This document shows, piece after piece, positions 33,773 through 40,751 of a DNA stretch of 48,053 nt (positions within the stretch are counted from its first letter, which is position 1; the number at the start of each line of letters is the position of its first letter). The position numbers and the translations under genes were made by a program. Under the pieces are notes generated by a model that saw only the letters and a list, made by a program, of their open reading frames with translations, ran no database searches and was not told the origin of the DNA. Origin of the DNA: Candidatus Acutalibacter stercorigallinarum (GTDB taxonomy: Bacteria; Bacillota; Clostridia; Oscillospirales; Acutalibacteraceae); NCBI GenBank assembly GCA_019112625.1, contig DXIW01000044.1, positions 1-48,053 of the forward strand, given 5' to 3'.

Positions 33773-35002
33773 ATGAAAAAGACGATCCTGCGCAAGTACG
33801 CCAGGCTGGCGGTGCGCAAAGGCGTGAATCTGAAGAAGGGCCAGGGCTGTGCCATCTACGCCCAGGTGGAGCAGCACGAGTTCGCCGAGATGGTGGCCGA
33901 GGAGGCCTACCGGGCCGGGGCCAAGTGGGTGCAGGTGTTCTGGCAGGACCAGGCCGTGCGCAAGCTGGACCTGCGCCACCAGACCGTGACCCAGCTCTCC
34001 AGGGTGGAGGAGTGGGAGAAGGTGCAGCAGCAGATGTTCGTGGACCAGCTGCCCGCCCGCATCCACATCTCCTCCGAGGACCCGGACGGCCTGAAGGGCG
34101 TCAGCGTGCCCAAGATGCAGAAGGCCCAGGCCGCCCGCAGCACCGTGCTGCGGCCCTACCGGAAGGCTATCGACAACAAGCACCAGTGGACCATCATCGC
34201 CGTGCCCAGCAAAAAGTGGGCCAAAAAGGTGTTCCCCGGGGTGCGGGCCAGCGTGGCCGAGGAGAAGCTGTGGGAGGCCATCCTCCAGACGGTGCGGGTG
34301 ACCCCGGACAACGACCCCGAGGCCGCCTGGGACCAGCACAACGCCACCCTCCAGGAGAAGAGCGGGAAGCTCAACGCCCTGGACCTGGACTACCTCCACT
34401 ACACCGCCCCCAACGGCACCGACTTCAAGTGCTGGCTCATCCCCGGCGCCAAGTGGGAGGGCGGCGGCGCTACGATTCTGGACGGCACCTTCTACAACCC
34501 CAACATGCCCACGGAAGAGGTGTTCACCTCCCCCTTAAAGGGCAAGTGCGAGGGGACTTTGGTCTCCACCATGCCCCTGTCCTACCAGGGGAACCTGATC
34601 GACCAGTTCTCCATCACCTTCGAGAACGGCCGGGCCGTGTCCTGCAAGGCCCAGCAGGGCCAGGAGCTTCTGGAGAAGATGCTCCACATGGACGAGGGCG
34701 CCTCCATGCTGGGAGAGCTGGCCCTGGTGCCCCACGACTCCCCGGTGTCCAACACGGGCATCCTGTTCTACAACACCCTGTTCGATGAGAACGCCGCCTG
34801 CCACGTGGCCCTGGGCTTCGGCTTCCCCGAGTGCGTGGAGGGCTTCGAGTCCATGACCGACCAGGAGCTCCAGGAGAAGGGCGTCAACGACTCCATCATC
34901 CATGTGGACTTTATGATCGGCAGCAAGGACCTGGACATCACCGGCTATACCCGGGACGGGAAAGCCGTGCAGATCTTCAAAAACGGCAACTGGGCCATAT
35001 AA
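33773..35002 (+). CDS. M29 family metallo-aminopeptidase
   Basis: The 409-residue protein fits the thermophilic-aminopeptidase family M29 (AmpS/PepS). All metal ligands expected in the C-terminal half are present: Glu249 (PTEEVFTSP), Glu315 (GELALVP), His344 (ACHVALGFG), His377 and Asp379 (IHVDFMIG). It should release N-terminal amino acids from peptides in the cytoplasm using two Zn/Co ions. It sits 15 bp after purE and 12 bp before purM, inside the purine operon. This is odd for a peptidase; it may supply glycine, glutamine or aspartate for purines. Confidence 0.93.
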   Translation: MKKTILRKYARLAVRKGVNLKKGQGCAIYAQVEQHEFAEMVAEEAYRAGAKWVQVFWQDQAVRKLDLRHQTVTQLSRVEEWEKVQQQMFVDQLPARIHISSEDPDGLKGVSVPKMQKAQAARSTVLRPYRKAIDNKHQWTIIAVPSKKWAKKVFPGVRASVAEEKLWEAILQTVRVTPDNDPEAAWDQHNATLQEKSGKLNALDLDYLHYTAPNGTDFKCWLIPGAKWEGGGATILDGTFYNPNMPTEEVFTSPLKGKCEGTLVSTMPLSYQGNLIDQFSITFENGRAVSCKAQQGQELLEKMLHMDEGASMLGELALVPHDSPVSNTGILFYNTLFDENAACHVALGFGFPECVEGFESMTDQELQEKGVNDSIIHVDFMIGSKDLDITGYTRDGKAVQIFKNGNWAI

Positions 35003-35014
35003 AGGAGGACTCCC

Positions 35015-36085
35015 ATGAGCGAGGAAAAGAATTTGACCAGCTACAGCGACAGCTACAAGGCCGCGGGCGTGGACGTGACCGCGGGGTACGAGTCGGTAGA
35101 GCTGATGAAGAAGCACGTGAAGCGCACGGTGATCCCCGGGGTGGTGTCTGGTATCGGCGGGTTCGGCGGCCTGTTCGCCCCGGACCTTACCGGCATGGAG
35201 GAGCCGGTGCTGGTCTCCGGCACCGACGGCGTGGGCACCAAGCTGAAGATCGCCATGCTGCTTAATAAGCACGACACCATCGGCATCGACGCGGTGGCCA
35301 TGTGCGTCAACGACGTGGTGTGCTGCGGCGCCAAGCCCCTGTTCTTTTTGGACTACATCGCCTGCGGCAAAAACTACCCGGAGAAGATCGCCGCCATCGT
35401 GGCCGGCGTGGCCGAGGGCTGCGTCCAGTCCGGCTGCGCCCTCATCGGCGGGGAGACCGCTGAGCACCCGGGCATGATGCCCGCCGACGACTATGACCTG
35501 GCGGGCTTTACCGTGGGCGTGGTGGACAAGAAGAAGATTGTGGACGGCTCCCGCCTTCAGGCCGGGGACGTGCTCATCGGCGTCAGGTCCTCCGGCGTGC
35601 ACTCCAACGGGTTCTCCCTGGTGCGGAAGGTGTTCGGCATCGGCGAGGACGACGGGAAGAACAAGGAGATCGTGAACACCTATTACGACGAGCTGGGCGC
35701 CACCCTGGGGGAGGCCCTGCTCACCCCCACCCGCATCTACGTAAAGCCCCTGCTGGCCGCCATGGAGAAGGCGGACATCAAGGCCGTGTCCCATATCACC
35801 GGCGGCGGGTTCTACGAGAACATCCCCCGTATGATGAAGGAGGGCCTTACCGCCAAGGTGGAGAAGGCCAAGGTGCCGGTGCTGCCTATTTTCGAGCTCA
35901 TCCAAAAGACCGGCAATATCCCCGAGCGGGATATGTATAACACCTTCAACATGGGCGTCGGGCTGTGCGTGGCCGTGTCCAAGGACACCGCCCAGGCCGC
36001 TGTGGAGGCCTTCCAGGCCGCCGGGGAGGAGGCCGTCCTCCTGGGCGAGGTGGTGGAAGGCAGCGAGGGGGTCGTGCTGTGGTAA
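35015..36085 (+). CDS. purM: Phosphoribosylformylglycinamidine cyclo-ligase (AIR synthetase)
   Basis: The 356-residue enzyme closes the imidazole ring of AIR with ATP. Typical motifs are [18 protein letters not shown] at the start, then [40 protein letters not shown] and [24 protein letters not shown] and [11 protein letters not shown] follow. Length is normal. Ribosome site AAAGGAGG. The stop overlaps the purN start. Confidence 0.97.
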   Translation: MSEEKNLTSYSDSYKAAGVDVTAGYESVELMKKHVKRTVIPGVVSGIGGFGGLFAPDLTGMEEPVLVSGTDGVGTKLKIAMLLNKHDTIGIDAVAMCVNDVVCCGAKPLFFLDYIACGKNYPEKIAAIVAGVAEGCVQSGCALIGGETAEHPGMMPADDYDLAGFTVGVVDKKKIVDGSRLQAGDVLIGVRSSGVHSNGFSLVRKVFGIGEDDGKNKEIVNTYYDELGATLGEALLTPTRIYVKPLLAAMEKADIKAVSHITGGGFYENIPRMMKEGLTAKVEKAKVPVLPIFELIQKTGNIPERDMYNTFNMGVGLCVAVSKDTAQAAVEAFQAAGEEAVLLGEVVEGSEGVVLW

Positions 36086-36705
36086 GCATCGGCGTGCTGG
36101 TGTCCGGCGGGGGCACTAACCTGCAAAAGCTCATCGACGCCCAGCAGGCGGGGAACATCCCCAACGGCAAACTGCGGGTGGTCATCGCCAGCCGCCCCGA
36201 CGCCTACGCCCTGGAGCGGGCCAGGCAGGCGGGCATCGAGGCCATCACCCTGGCCCGGAAGGACTACCCGGACGTGTACACCTACAGCCAGGCCCTGGCC
36301 GACGCCCTGAAAGAGCGGGGGGTGGAGCTGGTGGTGCTGGCCGGGTTCCTTACCATCACCGGGGACAACTTCGTAAAGGCCTTCCCCAACCGCATTTTGA
36401 ACGTCCACCCGGCGCTGCTGCCCGCCTTTGGGGGCAAGGGGTACTACGGGCTCCATGTCCACGAGGCGGTGCTGAAGCGGGGGGTAAAAGTCACCGGGGC
36501 CACGGTGCACTTCGTCAATGAGATCTGCGACGCCGGGCCCATCATCCTCCAGAAGGCCGTGGAGGTGAAGGAGGGGGACACCCCGGAAGTGCTGCAGAAG
36601 CGGGTGATGGAGCAGGCCGAGTGGCAGCTGCTGCCCCAGGCCGTGTCCCTGTTCTGCCAGGGCAAGCTGTCCGTAGAGGACGGCGTGGTGCATATTTCGG
36701 AATAA
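36079..36705 (+). CDS. purN: Phosphoribosylglycinamide formyltransferase
   Basis: The 208-residue enzyme moves a formyl group from 10-formyl-THF to GAR. Features are [18 protein letters not shown] (N-terminal phosphate loop), LAGFLTI, the catalytic [17 protein letters not shown] with Asn and His, and [10 protein letters not shown] with the catalytic Asp. The GTG start overlaps purM by 7 bp; the ribosome site GAGGGGG lies in purM. A much longer in-frame extension within purM is rejected. Confidence 0.95.
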   Translation: MVSIGVLVSGGGTNLQKLIDAQQAGNIPNGKLRVVIASRPDAYALERARQAGIEAITLARKDYPDVYTYSQALADALKERGVELVVLAGFLTITGDNFVKAFPNRILNVHPALLPAFGGKGYYGLHVHEAVLKRGVKVTGATVHFVNEICDAGPIILQKAVEVKEGDTPEVLQKRVMEQAEWQLLPQAVSLFCQGKLSVEDGVVHISE

Positions 36706-36732
36706 ACCATCCGTTCAGAGAGGAGCATCGCT

Positions 36733-37434
36733 ATGAAACCAGTGGATCTTAACCAGGAGCTGCGGGGCAACGCCTACCCCGGCCGGGGCATCGTCATCGG
36801 CAAAAGCCAGGACGGCGGGTGCGCCGTGGTGGCCTATTTCATCATGGGCCGCAGCGTGAACAGCCGCAACCGCGTTTTCGCCGAGGAGCCTGACGGCATC
36901 CGCACCGAGGCCGCCGACCCCGCCAAAATGGAGGACCCCAGCCTCATCATCTACCACCCGGTGCGGCAGATTGGCCGGGGGCTCATCGTCACCAACGGCG
37001 ACCAGACCGACACCATCCGGGACTTTTTGGAGAAGGGCCTCCCCTTCGAGCAGGCCCTGCGCACCCGGGAGTTCGAGCCCGACGGCCCCAACTGGACCCC
37101 CCGCATCTCCGGGCTTTTAAGCCCCGACGGCAGCTACAAGTTGTCCATCCTGAAGGCCGCCGACGAGGCCGGCACCGCCTGCCTGCGCCAGACCTTCGAG
37201 TACCCGGGCCAGGCGGGCCTGGGCCACTTCCTCCACACCTATCAGTGCGACGGCAGCCCCATCCCCTCCTTCGAGGGGGAGCCCACCCCCGTCACCATCG
37301 AAGGGGACATCGACGCTTTTACCACCAGCCTGTGGGAGAGCCTGAACCAGGACAACAAGGTCTCCCTGTTTGTCCGGTATATTGACCTGGCCACCGGCCA
37401 GGCCCAGACCAGGATCGTCAACAAGAATCAGTAA
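36733..37434 (+). CDS. purO: IMP cyclohydrolase, PurO type
   Basis: The 233-residue protein matches the PurO-like family (IMP_cyclohyd domain), first known from archaea. The start is GNAYPGRGIVIGKSQDGGCAVVAYFIMGRSVNSRNRVF, with later IIYHPVRQIGRGLIVTNGDQTDTI, NWTPRISGLL and GLGHFLHTYQCDG. It should close FAICAR to IMP. In most bacteria this is the N-terminal domain of PurH, which is unrelated in fold. Here the next gene supplies only the transformylase, so the pair replaces PurH. Assignment is by remembered family pattern and by operon logic. Confidence 0.88.
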   Translation: MKPVDLNQELRGNAYPGRGIVIGKSQDGGCAVVAYFIMGRSVNSRNRVFAEEPDGIRTEAADPAKMEDPSLIIYHPVRQIGRGLIVTNGDQTDTIRDFLEKGLPFEQALRTREFEPDGPNWTPRISGLLSPDGSYKLSILKAADEAGTACLRQTFEYPGQAGLGHFLHTYQCDGSPIPSFEGEPTPVTIEGDIDAFTTSLWESLNQDNKVSLFVRYIDLATGQAQTRIVNKNQ

Positions 37435-37453
37435 GGGAAAGGATGGAACAGTG

Positions 37454-38632
37454 ATGGCCAACGAACTCACTTTGAAATACGGTTGCAACCCCAACCAGAA
37501 GCCCTCCAGGATCTTTATGAAGGACGGCGGCGAGCTGCCTGTCACCGTCTTAAACGGCAAGCCCGGGTATATCAACTTCCTGGACGCCCTGAACAGCTGG
37601 CAGCTGGTCAAGGAGCTGAAGGAGGCCACCGGCCTGCCTGCCGCCGCCTCCTTTAAGCACGTGAGCCCTGCGGGCGCCGCGGTGTACGTGCCCCTGTCCG
37701 ACACCCTGAAGAAGATCTACTTCGTGGACGACCTGGAGCTGAGCCCTCTGGCCAGCGCCTACGCCGCCGCCCGGGGCGCGGACCGCATGTCCTCCTACGG
37801 GGACTGGGCCGCCCTCTCCGACGTGTGCGACAAGGAGACCGCCCTGCTGTTGAAGCGGGAGGTGTCCGACGGCGTCATCGCCCCCGGCTACACCGACGAG
37901 GCATTGGCCATCCTGAAGGAGAAGCGCAAGGGCGGCTACAACGTGGTGCAGATCGACCCCGCTTACAGGCCCGCCCCGGTGGAGCACAAGGACGTGTTCG
38001 GCGTCACCTTCGAGCAGGGGAGAAACGAGCTGAAGATCGACGAGAGCCTGCTCTCTAACCTGCCCACCCAGAACAAGACCCTCACCCCCGAGGAGAAGCG
38101 GGACCTGATCGTGTCCCTCATCACCTTGAAGTACACCCAGTCCAACTCCGTGTGCTACGTGAAGAACGGCCAGGCCATCGGCGTGGGGGCCGGCCAGCAG
38201 AGCCGTGTCCACTGCACCCGCCTGGCGGGCAACAAGGCGGACAACTGGTACCTGCGCCAGTGCCCCAAGGTACTGAACCTGCCCTTTAAGCCGGGCATCC
38301 GCCGGGCCGACCGGGACAACACCATCGACGTGTACATCGGCGACGAGTACATGGACGTGCTGGCCGACGGTGCCTGGGAGCAGTTCTTCACCGAAAAGCC
38401 CGAGGTCTTTACCCGGGAGGAGCGCCGGGCCTGGCTGGACGGCCTGACCGGCGTGGCCCTGGGCAGTGACGCCTTCTTCCCCTTCGGGGACAACATCGAG
38501 CGGGCCCACAAGTCCGGTGTGACGGTCATCGCCCAGCCCGGCGGCTCCATCCGGGACGACCACGTCATCGCCACCTGCGACAAGTACAACATCGCCATGG
38601 CCTTTACGGGCATCCGCCTGTTCCACCACTGA
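37454..38632 (+). CDS. purH: AICAR transformylase, stand-alone
   Basis: The 392-residue protein corresponds to the C-terminal AICAR formyltransferase domain of PurH: LKYGCNPNQKPSRIF at the start, LLNGKPGYINFLDALN-like VLNGKPGYINFLDALNSW, and AASFKHVSPAGAAV with the catalytic Lys-His. GQQSRVHCTRLAGNKAD, ALGSDAFFPFGDNIERA and IAQPGGSIRDD follow. The N-terminal cyclohydrolase domain of bifunctional PurH is missing; PurO is just upstream. It uses 10-formyl-THF, so depletion of folate raises ZMP, the ligand of the folC riboswitch in this window. Its stop overlaps the next ATG by one base. Confidence 0.93.
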   Translation: MANELTLKYGCNPNQKPSRIFMKDGGELPVTVLNGKPGYINFLDALNSWQLVKELKEATGLPAAASFKHVSPAGAAVYVPLSDTLKKIYFVDDLELSPLASAYAAARGADRMSSYGDWAALSDVCDKETALLLKREVSDGVIAPGYTDEALAILKEKRKGGYNVVQIDPAYRPAPVEHKDVFGVTFEQGRNELKIDESLLSNLPTQNKTLTPEEKRDLIVSLITLKYTQSNSVCYVKNGQAIGVGAGQQSRVHCTRLAGNKADNWYLRQCPKVLNLPFKPGIRRADRDNTIDVYIGDEYMDVLADGAWEQFFTEKPEVFTREERRAWLDGLTGVALGSDAFFPFGDNIERAHKSGVTVIAQPGGSIRDDHVIATCDKYNIAMAFTGIRLFHH

Positions 38633-39303
38633 TGGCCGGGGGAAGAAGGAGCGGCAGGGCCGTTTTCTGGGACTGGGCCACCGTCTTTGCCCCCAAGGGG
38701 CCTTCCTGGGGCAAGTGCCTGTATCTGGCCCTGGGCCCCTGGGCCGCCCGCCTGGAGGTGACGGCGGCCCAGCTGGACAAGCGCCTCCCTAAAGCGCCCA
38801 AGGGGCTTTCCGGGGCGGCCTGGTGGGAGGAGCGTATCGCCGCCTGCGAAAGGCTTCTGCGGGAGCTGGGCCTGCCCGAGCCCTGGGTGGAGCTCTGCGC
38901 CCGGCGGGTGCGCACCGTGGCCCTGTGCCCGGCCCTCTGGACTGCGGCCGGGGGGGACGCCGCCCCCGCCCTGGCCTTGGCCTGTTACCAGGGCTGCGAG
39001 AATTACCTCATCGGCGACGCCCTGCCCGAGGCCCTGGGGCTGCTGCTGCGGCTGCACCTGGGGCAGTTCTTCGCCGGGGGGCTGGTGTCCGGCCAGGCGG
39101 GGGAGGAGGCGGACTCCCCAGGCTTGTTGCGCCGGGCCTGGGAGGCCGCGGGCCGGCCCTCTTACTGCTGGCTGGCGGGAGGTTCCCCCGCCCAGCAGGA
39201 GGAGGCCAAGTCCCTGGGCTGGCGCACCGCGAAAAAGACCGGGGACAAGGGCAGCGCGGACCTGGCGGTAGAGCGCTGGGCCCAGCTGGCCCAGTACCTG
39301 TGA
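38632..39303 (+). CDS. Unidentified protein in purine operon, possibly a degenerate HAD-fold protein
   Basis: The 223-residue product has no family I can name. Its N-terminus VFWDWATVF lies where a HAD motif I (DxDGT) would be, keeping Asp14 but with Ala16 replacing the second Asp. Its C-terminus, CWLAGGSPAQQEEAKSLGWRT (residues ~179-199), resembles HAD motif IV (GDSxxD...A...G.RT) without its acidic residues. The length and helical middle suit a capped HAD protein. If so, catalysis is doubtful. It is a translational partner of purH (TGATG overlap) and precedes purD, so a purine-linked role is inferred, no more. Confidence 0.7.
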   Translation: MAGGRRSGRAVFWDWATVFAPKGPSWGKCLYLALGPWAARLEVTAAQLDKRLPKAPKGLSGAAWWEERIAACERLLRELGLPEPWVELCARRVRTVALCPALWTAAGGDAAPALALACYQGCENYLIGDALPEALGLLLRLHLGQFFAGGLVSGQAGEEADSPGLLRRAWEAAGRPSYCWLAGGSPAQQEEAKSLGWRTAKKTGDKGSADLAVERWAQLAQYL

Positions 39304-39330
39304 CCTGAGCTTACGAAAGGGGAGAGACCC

Positions 39331-40605
39331 ATGAAAATTTTAGTCATCGGCAGCGGCGGGCGGGAGCACGCCATTGTCCGCAAGCTGAAGGAGAGCTCTC
39401 TGGTGGAGGCGCTGTACTGCGCCCCGGGCAACGGGGGCATCAGCCGGGACGCGGAGTGCTTCCCGGTAAACGCCATGGACAAGGAGGGCATGCTGGCCCT
39501 GGCCAAGGAGAAAGCCGTGGACCTGGTGTTCGTGGCCCCGGACGACCCCCTGGCCGCGGGCATGGTGGATGATTTGGAGGCCGCGGGCTTCCCCTGCTTT
39601 GGACCCAACGCCGCCGCCGCCCAGATCGAGGCCAGCAAGGTGTTCTCCAAAAACCTGATGAAGAAGTACCATATCCCCACCGCGGGGTACGAGGTGTTTT
39701 CCGACCCCGCCGCGGCTTTGGACTACATCCGGGCCCAGGGGACATACCCGGCGGTCATCAAGGCCGACGGCCTGGCCTTGGGCAAGGGCGTCATCATCGC
39801 CCAGAACGAGGAGGAGGCCAGGGCGGCCCTCCACTCCATCATGGAGGACAAGGTGTTCGGCGAGTCCGGCAGCCAGGTGGTGGTGGAGGAGTTCCTCACC
39901 GGGCCGGAGGTGAGCGTGCTGGCCTTTACCGACGGCAAGACCCTCAAGCCCATGGTGTCCTCCATGGACCACAAGCGGGCCTTTGATGGGGACAAGGGCC
40001 CCAACACCGGGGGCATGGGCACCATCAGCCCCAACCCCTTCTACACGGAAGAGGCGGCCAAGGCCTGCATGGAGCAGATCTTCCTGCCCACCATGGCCGC
40101 CATGAACGCCGAGGGCCGGCCTTTTAAGGGCTGCCTGTACTTCGGGCTCATGCTCACCCCCCAGGGGCCGAAGGTCATCGAGTACAACTCCCGCTTCGGC
40201 GACCCGGAGACCCAGGTGGTGCTGCCCCGGCTGAAAACCGACTTCGCCCGGATTGTGAAAGCGGTGGCGGAGGAGAAGCTGGCAGAGGTGGACATCCAGT
40301 GGGACGAGGGGGCCAGCGCCTGCGTGGTCATGGCCAGCGGCGGCTACCCCGGCAGCTACCCCAAGGGGCTGGAGATCACCGGCCTGGACGAAAACGGCCA
40401 GGCAGCGGGCGCCACGGTCTACCACGCCGGCACCAAGTATGAGGACGGCAGGTTCCTGACAAACGGTGGCCGGGTGCTGGGCGTCACCGCGCTGGGGGCC
40501 ACCCTGGAGGAGGCCCTGGACAAGGCCTACGCCGCGGTGGGGACCATCTCCTTCGAGGGCGCCATGTACCGGAAAGACATCGGCCGCACCCACCCCAAGG
40601 GGTGA
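39331..40605 (+). CDS. purD: Phosphoribosylamine--glycine ligase (GAR synthetase)
   Basis: The 424-residue ATP-grasp enzyme joins glycine to phosphoribosylamine. Motifs are ILVIGSGGREHAIVRKL, VVAPDDPLAAGMVDDLE-like FVAPDDPLAAGMVD, VIKADGLALGKGVIIA, EEFLTGPEVSVLAFTDG and the Mg/ATP site VIEYNSRFGDPETQVVLPRL. Length is normal. It ends the purine operon; a hairpin downstream may be its terminator but lacks a U-tract. purF, purC, purL and purB are not in this window. Confidence 0.97.
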   Translation: MKILVIGSGGREHAIVRKLKESSLVEALYCAPGNGGISRDAECFPVNAMDKEGMLALAKEKAVDLVFVAPDDPLAAGMVDDLEAAGFPCFGPNAAAAQIEASKVFSKNLMKKYHIPTAGYEVFSDPAAALDYIRAQGTYPAVIKADGLALGKGVIIAQNEEEARAALHSIMEDKVFGESGSQVVVEEFLTGPEVSVLAFTDGKTLKPMVSSMDHKRAFDGDKGPNTGGMGTISPNPFYTEEAAKACMEQIFLPTMAAMNAEGRPFKGCLYFGLMLTPQGPKVIEYNSRFGDPETQVVLPRLKTDFARIVKAVAEEKLAEVDIQWDEGASACVVMASGGYPGSYPKGLEITGLDENGQAAGATVYHAGTKYEDGRFLTNGGRVLGVTALGATLEEALDKAYAAVGTISFEGAMYRKDIGRTHPKG

Positions 40606-40676
40606 GAAAGCCGTTGTGAGTTTATCGCAAAATATTGCACGCTTCTGAGAATACCCTGTAGGAATCACAAAATATG

Positions 40677-40716
40677 CAGCTCCCCCTTGCCCAAAAGCGA
40701 GGGGGAGTTGTATAAT
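40677..40716 (+). promoter_or_regulatory. Promoter embedded in a 14-bp inverted repeat, before the fusion gene
   Basis: CAGCTCCCCCTTGC (40677-40690) and GCGAGGGGGAGTTG (40697-40710) form a 14-bp stem (12 Watson-Crick, two G-T) with a CCAAAA loop. TATAAT follows at once at 40711-40716. A possible -35, TTGCCC (40687-40692), lies in the left arm and loop with an 18-bp spacer. The repeat could be an operator covering the promoter, or a U-less terminator of purD that happens to abut the promoter; both may be true. Confidence 0.55.
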
Positions 40717-40751
40717 AATACACATCATTTTTATTGAAAGGGGTACCATGG

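Noticed and set aside
35965..36078. 38-codon N-terminal extension of PurN
   Set aside because: It lies within purM in another frame and does not match the family; PurN starts at [11 protein letters not shown].
40627..40638. GCAAAATATTGC as a regulator site
   Set aside because: Only the outer four bases on each side are complementary and nothing else supports it.
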